A stretch of 64,000 nucleotides of DNA, from positions 3,286,001 through 3,350,000 of the forward strand of contig CAWEXD010000008.1 of the NCBI GenBank assembly GCA_963812945.1. The letters are read 5' to 3'. Below, in pieces: positions 8,515 through 17,800 of the stretch; position 1 is the first letter of the stretch, and the number at the start of each line of letters is the position of its first letter. The position numbers and the translations under genes are program-made. This stretch comes from DASRDR01 sp963812945 [NCBI: uncultured Candidatus Rokubacteria bacterium] (GTDB taxonomy: Bacteria; Methylomirabilota; Methylomirabilia; Rokubacteriales). The notes below the pieces were generated by a model. The model saw nothing but the letters and a program-made list of their open reading frames with translations, did no database searches and was not told the DNA's origin.

Positions 8515-9942
8515 ATGGAACAACCACTGGTATTAGTCGTCCATGCGGATAGCGCCGTCCATGCGCTTCTCAAGCGCATGCTGGCCCCCTTCGGCTACCG
8601 GGTGCACACGGTGAGCAGCGGGGAGGAGGCCATCGACCATGTGGCTCAAGGCGAGGTCACGGTCGTCGTCCTGGACCTGGACCTCGTGGGCATGTCCGGG
8701 GCCGACTCCCTCCGGGCCATCCGGGCCATGGCCCAGGCCCCGGAGGTCGTGGTCACCTCGGCGAACGGCACCGTGGCCACGGCCGCCGAGGTCGCGCGCC
8801 ACGGCGCATTCGACTTCGTCGCCCAGCCTTTCGACTTCAAGGAGCTCAACCAGATCCTCCGGGCGGCCCACGAGCAGGCAGCGCGGCGCCGCCAGACGCA
8901 GCACCTGGAGGCCGCGCTCCGGGCCCACGACCCCTTCCCCGAGATCGTCGGGCGGAGCCAGGGGATCAAGCGCGTCCTCGCCCTCGTCAACAAGGCCGCC
9001 CCCACCCTGTCGCCCGTCCTGATCCAGGGGGAGAGCGGCACGGGCAAGGAGCTGGTCGCCCGGGCCCTGCATGCCCACAGCCCACGCGCCGCCGCGCCCC
9101 TCACGATCGTCGACTGCGGCGCGCTCCAGGACACCCTTCTCGAGAGCGAGCTCTTCGGCCACGAGCGGGGGGCCTTCACCGGGGCCCACGGGCTCAAGCA
9201 CGGGCTCTTCGAGACGGCGGACCAGAGCACGCTCTTCCTGGACGAGATCGGAGAGATGAGCCCCGCCACGCAGGTCAAGGTCCTGCGCGCGCTGCAGTCG
9301 GGCGAGTTCCGCCGGATCGGCTCCAACCGGCACATCAAGGCCGACATCCGGATCATCGCCGCGACGAACAAGGATCTGCGGGAAGAGGTCCAGCGCGGCC
9401 GGTTCCGCGAGGATCTGTACTACCGCATCGCGGTCATCGAGATTCACATGCCGTCGCTGCGCGAGCGGACCGACGACATCCCCCTTCTGGTGGAGCACTT
9501 CATCCAGACCAACGCGTACGGTGGCCGGCAGCGGCTTCACATGACTCAAGAGGCGATGCAGTGCCTGGTCCGGTACAACTGGCCGGGGAACATCCGGGAG
9601 CTTCGCAACATGATCGAGCGGCTGTCGGTGCTGGCAGACAGCCAAGTGCTGACCCCGGACAGTCTGCCGCCGGCGATCGTCAAGGCCTCCACGGAGCCGG
9701 GCGACGGCGTGCGGGTGCCCGGACCGACCGCGGCGATCCCGAGCGAGCGGCCGCCTGACCTCACGCTCGACGAGGTCGAGCGCCACCACATCCTGCGGAC
9801 GCTCGATCGTCACCGCTGGAACAAGAAGCGGGTGGCGGGCATCCTCGGCATCGACACGAAGACGCTCTACAACAAGCTGCGCCGCTACGGCGTCCCGATC
9901 GGCACCCGCGGCGAGGGCGATGCCGCCATGCCCTCCTCCTAG
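8515..9942 (+). CDS. NtrC-family sigma-54-dependent regulator with atypical receiver
   Basis: A 475-residue protein with receiver (about 1-118), AAA+ (about 140-380) and Fis-type helix-turn-helix (about 425-465) domains. The AAA+ module is intact: Walker A GESGTGKE (173-180), GAFTGA loop (219-224), Walker B LFLDEIGE. The receiver keeps the phospho-acceptor Asp54 and Thr81, but the acidic pair after strand 1 is His10-Ala11 and the lysine of the KPF motif is Gln104. Mg-dependent phosphorylation is therefore doubtful. It probably drives the adjacent sigma-54 promoter of the exopolysaccharide operon. No histidine kinase gene is present here. Confidence 0.93.
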   Translation: MEQPLVLVVHADSAVHALLKRMLAPFGYRVHTVSSGEEAIDHVAQGEVTVVVLDLDLVGMSGADSLRAIRAMAQAPEVVVTSANGTVATAAEVARHGAFDFVAQPFDFKELNQILRAAHEQAARRRQTQHLEAALRAHDPFPEIVGRSQGIKRVLALVNKAAPTLSPVLIQGESGTGKELVARALHAHSPRAAAPLTIVDCGALQDTLLESELFGHERGAFTGAHGLKHGLFETADQSTLFLDEIGEMSPATQVKVLRALQSGEFRRIGSNRHIKADIRIIAATNKDLREEVQRGRFREDLYYRIAVIEIHMPSLRERTDDIPLLVEHFIQTNAYGGRQRLHMTQEAMQCLVRYNWPGNIRELRNMIERLSVLADSQVLTPDSLPPAIVKASTEPGDGVRVPGPTAAIPSERPPDLTLDEVERHHILRTLDRHRWNKKRVAGILGIDTKTLYNKLRRYGVPIGTRGEGDAAMPSS

Positions 9943-9963
9943 CTCGACCCCATGGAGGCCAGC

Positions 9964-10398
9964 ATGAGCCAGGATGCCGCGACGAGCCCGGCCAAGACGC
10001 CCGTGGCCGCCGAGCGCGAGCGCATCCTCGTCTGCGACGACGACCCGCGGATGCGAGACACGATCGTCGAGACCCTGGCGGGCGAGGCGTTTCACGTCGA
10101 CACGGCCGACCGGGCGGTGGACGCCATCCAGCGCATCATGCACGCAAGCTACCGGGCGCTGATCCTGGACCTCAAGCTCCCGGGCCTGGGCGGTCTCGAC
10201 GCGATCTCGGTGGTGAAGCGCTTCGACGAGTCCCTGCCCATCATCGTGATGACGGGTCACGCGTCCTACGAGACGGAGCAGGCCGCCCGCGCCGCGGGAA
10301 TCTTCTACTACCTGGTCAAGCCCTTCAATCTCGACGAGTTGGTCGCGGCGGTGCGCGCCGCCGTGCGATTCCGGGAAACCAGCCGCCGCCGAGCGTGA
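9964..10398 (+). CDS. Stand-alone response-regulator receiver protein
   Basis: A 144-residue CheY-like protein with an approximately 20-residue leader and no output domain. All catalytic positions are present: Asp25-Asp26, phospho-acceptor Asp69, Thr97 and Lys119 (VKPF). It lies 21 bp after the NtrC-like regulator and is surely co-transcribed. Its intact receiver contrasts with the degenerate one upstream, so the phospho-signal might pass through this protein; that is inference. GGAGG (9954-9958) lies five bases before the ATG at 9964, which favours this start over the ATG at 9952. Confidence 0.88.
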   Translation: MSQDAATSPAKTPVAAERERILVCDDDPRMRDTIVETLAGEAFHVDTADRAVDAIQRIMHASYRALILDLKLPGLGGLDAISVVKRFDESLPIIVMTGHASYETEQAARAAGIFYYLVKPFNLDELVAAVRAAVRFRETSRRRA

Positions 10399-10401
10399 GT
10401 G

Positions 10402-10418
10402 CCGGGGCAAGCCCCCGG
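10402..10418. terminator. GC hairpin between convergent genes, possible bidirectional terminator
   Basis: CCGGGG-CAAGC-CCCCGG forms a 6-bp stem just after the receiver gene stop and before the convergent phosphatase gene stop at 10424. There is no U-tract on either side, so termination would be weak or factor-assisted. Confidence 0.35.
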
Positions 10419-10423
10419 AAACG

Positions 10424-10816
10424 TCAGCCGGGCCGCCCAGGAGGGTGGGCCCCGGGGGTCGGACCCTTGCCCGACCCCTCCGCCAGGAGCCCGCGCACCA
10501 CGTCCGTGAGGCGCTGCCGGAGCTCCTCGTCGTCGGGCTCGTAGACATCGGGGATCCCCAGGACGCGGACCTTCCGCGCCTGCCCCGCCCAGTGCTTCCG
10601 GATGTAGGCCGCGTGCTCCTCCTCCATGACGCAGACCACGTCGGCCCACCCCACGTCGCGACCCGTGATGAGGCGCCCCCCCGAGTCCGGGTCGACGCCA
10701 GCCGACCGCGCCTCGTGGTCGGCCCGGTTCCCCACGCTCCAGCTCAGGACCCGGAAGATCTCTTCCGCCACGCGGCTCCGGCAGACGTTGCCACGACACA
10801 CGAACAGCACCCGCAC
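10424..10816 (-). CDS. Low-molecular-weight protein tyrosine phosphatase family protein
   Basis: A 130-residue protein with the P-loop C-x5-R near the N-terminus (VCRGNVCRS, catalytic Cys7, Arg13) and a general-acid loop (GIPDVYEPDD). In exopolysaccharide loci such enzymes (Wzb, Etp) dephosphorylate BY-kinases, and a BY-kinase is encoded about 9 kb away. However, this gene is 13 bp downstream of hpnJ and lies in the hopanoid operon. The last 25 or so residues (from GSGKGPTPG) are low complexity and encoded by a GC hairpin, possibly a read-through extension. The substrate is unknown. Confidence 0.85.
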   Translation of the reverse strand: MRVLFVCRGNVCRSRVAEEIFRVLSWSVGNRADHEARSAGVDPDSGGRLITGRDVGWADVVCVMEEEHAAYIRKHWAGQARKVRVLGIPDVYEPDDEELRQRLTDVVRGLLAEGSGKGPTPGAHPPGRPG

Positions 10817-10829
10817 GGCGCCCGTCCGC

Positions 10830-12302
10830 TCAGGCGCCCACGCCGGAGGCCGCGGGCCGCGCCGCGGCGGCGCGCCGCTCTCGCAGGAACCGGAAGAACT
10901 CGACGCCCTCGCGGAGCCGGCGCCGCATCACGGCCGGGTCCCGCAGCATCCCGCCGACCATCGCGACGACCTTCCGGGGCCGGAAGTAGAAGCGTCGATA
11001 GAACGCCTCGACCGAGGTGAAGATCTCGGTCTGAGCAAGCCCGGGGAAATCGAGGGCAGCTACCTGCACGCCGTCCCGGTTGACCAGGTCGGCCGTCGTC
11101 GCCGGAAGCCACCCCTGCTCCTGAGCCTGGCGATAGAGCTCCGTGCCCGGGTACGGCGCCGCGAGGGAGACCTGGATCGTGTCGGGCTCGATCTCGCACG
11201 CGTAGCGGATCGTCTCCTGGATCGTCTCCGGCGTCTCCCCGGGAAGCCCCAGGATGAACGTTCCGTGGATCGCGATGCCCAGCGCTCTGGCGTTCCGCGT
11301 GAACTCGCGGGCGACATCCAGGCGCACGCCCTTCTTGACATTGTTCAGAATCGCCTGGCTTCCCGACTCGTACCCCACCAACAGGAGTCGAAGACCATTG
11401 TCCCGCAAGACCTCGAGCGTGCGGCGCGGAACGTTGGCCTTGGCGTTGCACGACCACGTGAGCCCGAGCCGCCCCAGCCGCCGGGCGATCTCCTCGGCGC
11501 GCGGGAGGTCGTCCGTGAACGTGTCGTCGTCGAAGAAGAACTCCCGGACCTGGGGGAAGAGGCGCTTGGCCCGCGCCATCTCAGCCTCGACGTTCGCCGG
11601 GCTCCGCACCCGGTAGCGATGCCCGCCCACGGTCTGCGGCCACAGGCAGAAGGTGCACTTCGACCGGCACCCCCGTCCCGTGTACAGCGAGACGTACGGA
11701 TGGAGCAAGTAGCCGATGAAGTAGTTCTCGACGGTGAGATCGCGCCGGTACACGTCGACGACGAAGGGCAGGGCGTCCATGTCCTCGATGGGCGGTCGAG
11801 GAAGCGTGAAGCGGATCCGGTCACCGTCGCGATATGCGATCCCTCGCACCTCGGCGAACGGCCGACCCTCGGCGACCTCGGCGCAGGCATAGTCGAATTC
11901 CCCGACTCCCACCCAGTCGACCGCCCGGGACGCGCGCAGCGACGCCTCCGGCAGGACCGCGACATGAGCGCCGACCATCCCGACCAGGAGCCGCGGGTTC
12001 TCGTCCTTCAGGCGCTCCGCCACCCGCACGTCGCTGCCGAAGGACGGCGTGCTCGTGTGCATCACCACCTGGTCGTACTCGCGCGCAAGGGGGGCCACCC
12101 GCTCGAGGGTCAGGCCGTCGGGCGGGGCGTCGACGAGCCGGCTACCGGGAACGAGCGCGGCGGGCTGCGCCAGCCAGGTCGGGTACCAGAACGAGCGGAT
12201 CTCGCGGCGCGCCTGGTATCGGGAGCCAGCTCCGCCGTCGAAGCCGTCGAAGGACGGCGGGTGGAGGAACAGAGTCCGGAGTGGCGCCGAGCAGTCAGAC
12301 AC
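10830..12302 (-). CDS. hpnJ: Hopanoid-associated radical SAM protein HpnJ
   Basis: A 490-residue B12-binding-like/radical SAM protein. It has the FeS motif CRSKCTFC (CxxxCxxC, Cys212/216/219) after an N-terminal cobalamin-type Rossmann region. Long stretches match what I recall of HpnJ (HPPSFDGFDGGAG, WYPTWLAQPAALV, LWPQTVGGHRYR, FFFDDDTFTDDLPR). HpnJ is reported to carry out the ring contraction that turns glucosaminyl bacteriohopanetetrol into the cyclitol ether, after HpnI and HpnK, neither of which is in this window. The GTG at 12302 overlaps the upstream stop by eight bases; a GTG at 12344 would add 14 residues. Confidence 0.93.
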   Translation of the reverse strand: MSDCSAPLRTLFLHPPSFDGFDGGAGSRYQARREIRSFWYPTWLAQPAALVPGSRLVDAPPDGLTLERVAPLAREYDQVVMHTSTPSFGSDVRVAERLKDENPRLLVGMVGAHVAVLPEASLRASRAVDWVGVGEFDYACAEVAEGRPFAEVRGIAYRDGDRIRFTLPRPPIEDMDALPFVVDVYRRDLTVENYFIGYLLHPYVSLYTGRGCRSKCTFCLWPQTVGGHRYRVRSPANVEAEMARAKRLFPQVREFFFDDDTFTDDLPRAEEIARRLGRLGLTWSCNAKANVPRRTLEVLRDNGLRLLLVGYESGSQAILNNVKKGVRLDVAREFTRNARALGIAIHGTFILGLPGETPETIQETIRYACEIEPDTIQVSLAAPYPGTELYRQAQEQGWLPATTADLVNRDGVQVAALDFPGLAQTEIFTSVEAFYRRFYFRPRKVVAMVGGMLRDPAVMRRRLREGVEFFRFLRERRAAAARPAASGVGA

Positions 12303-13347
12303 CGCGCGGACTTCGGGCGCCGAGGGGGGCGCTGGCGGGGACACCCTTGGCGTCAGTGCTCGAGCGGGCGCTGAGCCACGCCAGGGCGATCAGCCCGACC
12401 GCCGCGTAGACGAGCTCCCGGATTCGGCGGACGACTCCCACCGTCAGACCGCGGACCGGGCTGAGCCCGAGGGCGGCGAAGATGGCGACCTTGCCGCCCT
12501 CCTGAGTCCCCACCTTGGCGGGCACGAAGAAAAGCATACCATCGAGGATCACGGAGCCGGTCTCGACCGCCAGCGCGGTCTGCCAGTCCACCGTGTCGCC
12601 CACCCAGTTGAGGATGAGGTAGATCTCGACCGCCCCGATCGCCCATCCCAGGACGAAGCAGCCGAGCGAGGCGGCCGTGCGCCACGCTCCGAGTCGCGCC
12701 AGCGCCGCATCGAGATCCTGGCCCGGGCCCATCCACGCCGGCGGCAGGAGCCTCGCGAGCCGCACGCGCCCAAGCACGCCCCGAGCCGTGGCCCAGAAGC
12801 CACGCCGCACCATCCAGACGAAAGCCGCCCCGACGGCGACGGCCGCCGAGCCACCCACGACGGCGGCCACGAGCCCCGGCCACCCGGTCCGGGGGCTGCC
12901 CCCAAGAAGCCGCGGCAGGGCCAGGGTCAGGCCGAGGAAGATGAAGACGGCCTGCGCGACCGACTGTCCGACCTTGGCGACGCTCACGGATCCCCACCGG
13001 AGACTCCCCGGCACCCGCTTGCGGCCCAGGAGACGAACCCGCAGCAGCTCTCCGCCGACGGTGGCGGAGGGCGTCAGGTAGTTGACCGCGTCACCCGCGA
13101 GCCGAGCCGCCAGCAGCCAAGACATGCTGACCATCCGCTCGCCACGCGGGAACGCCAGCGCCCATCCGCCGGTATTGAGGAGGACGCTCAGGCTTTCGAC
13201 CAGCAGGATGACGGCCAGGCCCCACCCGATGAGCCGCAAGTCCCGAGCGAGGCCGTCGACCCCGATGGCCGCCACCGTGCCGACCAGCACCGCCGAGCCG
13301 AGAGCGATGCAGACAAGCTCGACCCGGTTGCGCCGGAAGGCGATCAC
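12295..13347 (-). CDS. hpnL: HpnL-like lysylphosphatidylglycerol synthase/flippase-type membrane protein
   Basis: A 350-residue polytopic membrane protein with about eight hydrophobic segments, of the LPG synthase transmembrane-region family. It carries the family-like motifs NYLTPSATVGGELLRV and FFVPAKVGTQEGG. The placement directly upstream of hpnJ matches HpnL, a membrane protein of hopanoid clusters with suspected roles in lipid transport or flipping; its biochemical activity is not established. The GTG at 13347 forms a GTGA overlap with the preceding stop. The symbol rests on family plus context, so it is less certain than hpnJ. Confidence 0.75.
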   Translation of the reverse strand: MIAFRRNRVELVCIALGSAVLVGTVAAIGVDGLARDLRLIGWGLAVILLVESLSVLLNTGGWALAFPRGERMVSMSWLLAARLAGDAVNYLTPSATVGGELLRVRLLGRKRVPGSLRWGSVSVAKVGQSVAQAVFIFLGLTLALPRLLGGSPRTGWPGLVAAVVGGSAAVAVGAAFVWMVRRGFWATARGVLGRVRLARLLPPAWMGPGQDLDAALARLGAWRTAASLGCFVLGWAIGAVEIYLILNWVGDTVDWQTALAVETGSVILDGMLFFVPAKVGTQEGGKVAIFAALGLSPVRGLTVGVVRRIRELVYAAVGLIALAWLSARSSTDAKGVPASAPLGARSPRGV

Positions 13348-14582
13348 CGGGAGGCGGCGTCCGGACGGCGGCCGGGCACGGCCAGCGCACCGTACGCCAC
13401 GACGATTCCGGCAAACGCCCACGCGCCCACGGCGGCCGCGTAGAGGAACCACTCGAGGTGGCCCACGACCGTGAGCACGAGAAGGAGGTACGTGTAGTCG
13501 CGGCTCGCGAGCTTCTCGACGACCGTCGCTCCCGGCTTGCCGCGCAGGCTCCAGTCGTCGCCGGCCCAGTGAAGGTCTTCGCCCCGCCTGAGCACGGGTC
13601 GAATCAGGAGGACGTGAACCGCTGCCATCGCGGCACCGACGCCGGTGACCAGAGCCAGCGCCGCCCAGGCGCCACCGGGCGGGAGCCCCTCGCGAAGGAG
13701 CCCCACCGCAAGCGCGCCGAAGACCGCCAGGTTCACGAGGTAGTCGCCGATCAGGTCCAGTCGGGCGCCGGCCGGGCTCTGCGCGAGGCGCGCATGGGCC
13801 ATGTCTCCATCGACGCAGTCGAGCACAAGAGAGGCGATGAGGAGCAGCACGCCGAGGAGCCGCCCCCAGTACGAGACCGTCGCCAGCCCCATGGCTCCCA
13901 GGATGCCGATCACCACACCGAGGATGGTGACGTGCGACGGGGACAGCCGGGTCCGCAGGAGCAGTCGTGTCAACGGGCGGGATAGCGGGCGGTCGACCAG
14001 GGCGGCCAGGTAGCTGTCACCCGACGTCCGGTCAGCGAGGTAGTCCAGGAGCGCCCGCTCGAGCGGCTCGGCCGATCCGTCAGCCTCCAGCGGCACCGCG
14101 AGGCCGGTCGCGATGCGGGTCCCGGCGAGCGACGTATCGGGCGGCAGCCCAGGCTCCCCGAGCGCCGTGGGGAATCCAGCGCGGCTGGCGCAGGCTAGAG
14201 CCTCGTTGATCGGGCAGACGACCCCGACCAGGCGACCGGCCGCCGTCCACACGCTCCCCGGCGTGGCGCCACGAAGATCCCGGACGGCCACGGCATCGAC
14301 GAGGACGTCGCCGGCCAGGAACAACGTCAGGGCGTCGGCAGAGCGCGGCGCCGAGGACGCCACTTCGCCCAGCCCCTCGATCCACCGGACCGGAACTCCG
14401 CGCCGGGCGAGGGGCTCCATGGCCCAACGTGGGGGGCGCCCCGGTGCCAGCAGCGCCACATCGCCGAACCCGGCGTCGTGCAGGGCTACGACCGCCCGCA
14501 CCGCCAGGGGCACCCCCGCGATCGGCACGGCCGCGTGGGGCTCGCTCCCCACCACGATGGCGCTGCGGACACCGTGACTCAC
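13344..14582 (-). CDS. CDP-alcohol phosphotransferase with degenerate N-terminal nucleotidyltransferase-like domain
   Basis: A 412-residue protein. The C-terminal half is a membrane CDP-alcohol phosphotransferase with the signature spacing of D1xxD2Gxx A-x9-G-xxx-D-xxx-D (Asp255, Asp258, Asp276, Asp280), except that the Arg after Ala262 is His263. The N-terminal 190 residues resemble a nucleotidyltransferase fold (VPIAGVPLAVRAVVAL, LFLAGDVLVD) but lack the G-x-G-x-R loop. The architecture recalls archaeal/thermophile bifunctional IPCT-DIPPS enzymes that make inositol phosphodiesters. Its coupling to hpnL suggests work on a hopanoid or phospholipid head group, which is inference. A longer GTG start exists at 14654. 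Confidence 0.8.
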   Translation of the reverse strand: MSHGVRSAIVVGSEPHAAVPIAGVPLAVRAVVALHDAGFGDVALLAPGRPPRWAMEPLARRGVPVRWIEGLGEVASSAPRSADALTLFLAGDVLVDAVAVRDLRGATPGSVWTAAGRLVGVVCPINEALACASRAGFPTALGEPGLPPDTSLAGTRIATGLAVPLEADGSAEPLERALLDYLADRTSGDSYLAALVDRPLSRPLTRLLLRTRLSPSHVTILGVVIGILGAMGLATVSYWGRLLGVLLLIASLVLDCVDGDMAHARLAQSPAGARLDLIGDYLVNLAVFGALAVGLLREGLPPGGAWAALALVTGVGAAMAAVHVLLIRPVLRRGEDLHWAGDDWSLRGKPGATVVEKLASRDYTYLLLVLTVVGHLEWFLYAAAVGAWAFAGIVVAYGALAVPGRRPDAASR

Positions 14583-14815
14583 CCCGCCGGCTCTCCCCGT
14601 CTCGGTCGCTCGACGCGCGCGATCGCCCACCGGATCAGGACAGCCCCCCAACACGAGTATGACATCGAGAAGCTTACCAGAGGGAAGGGCGGTCGATCCG
14701 AAGCGGGATCGAGGAGACCTACGCGGTGCGGAGGGAGCACGCTCCGGGTGCGGCTGCTCCTGCCGAAAGTCCGCCCTGCGTGAGGAGAGTCACCTCAGTC
14801 GGGAATGCCTCGCCA

Positions 14816-17800
14816 TCACGGAAGCGCGAACACCTCGAGCTCGCCGACGGAGATGAACTGGTTGGCGCCTCCCGGCACCCCGTAGATCCGGATGCCATCG
14901 CCCTGGATGGAAGTGAACGTCATCGTGTACGTCTCGTAGCTCGTCCCGTTGTTGCCGGCGTACGCGGGTGTGGTCACCAAGTTGGACACGGTCACCCATG
15001 ACGCGCCCTGCCGCACCTGCACTATCGGGGATGCCGTGAACCAGCCTCCGTCCCAGAAGTGAATCCCCTCCTGGAACACGACCCGGGTGAACGTCCGGGC
15101 CGTCGCGAAGGTGTACCCGACCCAGTCCTCGCTCGCGGCGTTGCTCCCATCGTAGCTGTCGAATTGGCGAGTCGTGTCACCGTTCCCCACCGGTGGCTTG
15201 TCCCCGTCGCGGATCACGCTCAGGCCCCCCCCGGTCCCCGTGGGCGCCGTGACACGCGCAATGACGGTCTGGGCCTGGGCCGCGACATTCGCTTCGCCCG
15301 ATCCACCGCCGGCCCAGCTGACCTGGAGGACGGCCCCCCCGGTCTTCTCGTAGTACTCCACCCGCACCTCGTGCTCTCCCGCCGCCACAGTCTGCGTCGC
15401 GGTCCGCGTCGTGGGGGCGTGGTCGGTCCAGAAATTGATCAGTTGCACGCTGTCCACCCAGAGCCGCACGCCGTCGTCGCTCTGGGTCGTGAAGGTGTAC
15501 GAGCCCCCGGTGAAGTCGAATCGGCCCTGCCACCGGGCGGAGAAGTTGTTGGTGTTGACGCCGCTACCAGGGCCGCCGTTTCCCCAGTTGTAGTTGAGGG
15601 GGTAGGCCTCGCAGCGAGTCAGCACGGGATTCCCGGACAGCGTCAGGTTGTTGTAGTACTGCGCCCGGAACTGACCGACCGGGCACACGATCGAGTAGCT
15701 GGCGGTGTAGGTCACGTTCGCGGTGCCCACCGTGACGTTGTGCTGCTGCGCGCCCCCGTCCGACCAAGTGGCGAAGCCGCTCGTTCCCTGAGGAGACGGC
15801 GCGTTGATGGTCCGCGTCGCGCCGACGACGGCCGTCCTCACGAACGGCGCGGTCCCGGTGATCCCGTCGTACGTGACCTGCAGACCGGTCGGGTTCGTCG
15901 CCAGAGTCACCTGGACGGTCTGCGGCTGGATCACACGCGAGACCGTGTGGGCCAGCCCTCCGCTATCGGTCGCGGTCAAGATGATCTCGAAGGAGCTGCC
16001 GTCACCGTGGTTGGGAACGGTGAAGGTCCCGCTCGGCCCGGTGCTCGACGCGTGCACCTGCGTTTGGCAGATCCCCCCCGGGCAGTGGGTGAGCTTGATC
16101 TGCCAGGTCAGCGTCGCGCCCGGAACGGTATCTCCCGGCGGGCTCGTGGCCGAGCCCGAGTACGACACGACGTCGCCCACCTTGAACGTCAACGTGGCCG
16201 CCGGCGTGCTGATCGTCGCGACCGGCGGCAGGTTGCCACCGAAGGTGGCGGTACGCGTCATGTTCGTGGTGCCCACCGTCACGTTGTGCGACTGCGCGCC
16301 TCCATCCGACCACGAGGCGAAGGTGCTCGCCCCCTGAGGAGACGGCGCGAAGATCGTGTGCGTCGAGCCGGCGATGGTCGTCCGCACGTACGGCGCCGTA
16401 CCCGCCGTCCCGTCGTACACGACTTGGAGCCCGCTCGGTACGGTCGCCAGCGTCATCTGCACCGTCTGCGGCTGAATCGTGCGCGACACGGTGTGCCACA
16501 GACCACCGGGGTCGGTGGCGGTCAGGATGATCTCGAAGTAGCTGTCGTCCCCGTGATTCTCCACCGTGAAGCTGCCGCCCGGTCCGCTACCCGATCCGAC
16601 CGGGTGATCGTGGCAGCTCCCACCCGGACAGTGGTGGAGGACGACCTGCCAGGTCAGCGTCGCCCCGGGGATCCCGTCCCCCGGCGAGTTGCTGGCCGAC
16701 CCAGAGTAAGAGATGACGTCACCGACCTTGAACAGCAGCGTGGCCGCCGGCGTGTTGATCGTCGCGACCGGCGGCAGGTTGCCGACCGTGATGGTCACGG
16801 TGTCGGTCCCGACCCCGCCCTGATTGTCCCGGACGGTCAGCGTCGCGACGTACGTACCGTTCACCGTGTACGTGTGCTGCGGGGAGGGATTGTCGTCCAG
16901 AGGGCTGCCGTCCCCGAAGTCCCACTCGAACGTCAACGGATCATCGTCCGGGTCGTTCGAGCCGGCGCTGTCGAAGTTCACGGTCAGGGGCGCGAGGCCC
17001 GAAGTGGGGATCGCGGACGCGACCGCCGTGGGAGGCGTGCTCCCGGCAGTGTGCCGGATCCGACGGAGCTCGTTGGCGCTGATCGCCAGGTAGTAGAGAA
17101 ACCCATCCGGCCCCATCTCGAGGCTCACGGGGCCGTCAGCTTCCTCGGCAAAATCCTCCAGGCTTCCGGGCACCATGACGTCGTTCGAGTCCGCCCGAAG
17201 CGTCCGGATCCAGTCCAGGGCGAAGTCAGCGAAGAAGTACGCTCCCTGATACTGGGCAGGGTAGACGGTGCCCGAGTAGAAGGCGCCCGCGGTCACTGCG
17301 GCACCCTGACTCAAGTGAAAGTACTCGTAGAATGGGGGGGTCACCGTTTCGGTGGGGCCGCCGCCCTCGACGAGCGCAAAAGCTTCGAGCTCGCCGATGG
17401 AAATGAAGAACCCGTTCCCTCCGGGCACCCCGTGGATCCGGATACCGTCGCCCTGGATGGGCGTGAACGTCATCGTGTACGTCTCGTAGCTCGCCCCGTT
17501 GTTCCCGGCGTACGCGGGCGTGATCACCAAGCTGGACACCGTCACCCACGACACGCCCTGCCGCACCTGCACCGTCGGCGGTCCCGCGAACCACCCGCCG
17601 TCCCAGAAATGCAAGCCCTCCTGGAACACCACCCTGGCGAACGTCTGGGGGACCGCGAAAGTGTAGCCGACCCAGTCCTCACTAGCGAAGTTTTCCCCAT
17701 CCCAGCTGTCGTACTGGCGGAGCGACTCGCCGTTCCCCACAGGGGGCTTGTCCCCATCACGGACGACGCCGAGTCCTCCCCCGGTCCCCAAAGGCGCCGG

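Noticed and set aside
10456-10480. GGGTCGG/CCGACCC palindrome near the phosphatase 3' end as a fourth REP-like element
   Set aside because: It lacks the TGAC core and the long paired arms of the other three copies; it may be only a GC-rich coding hairpin.
14693-14712. TCGATCC-N6-GGATCGA dyad upstream of the hopanoid operon as operator or terminator
   Set aside because: Seven-bp arms with no T-tract and no promoter elements I could recognise nearby; not enough support for a call.
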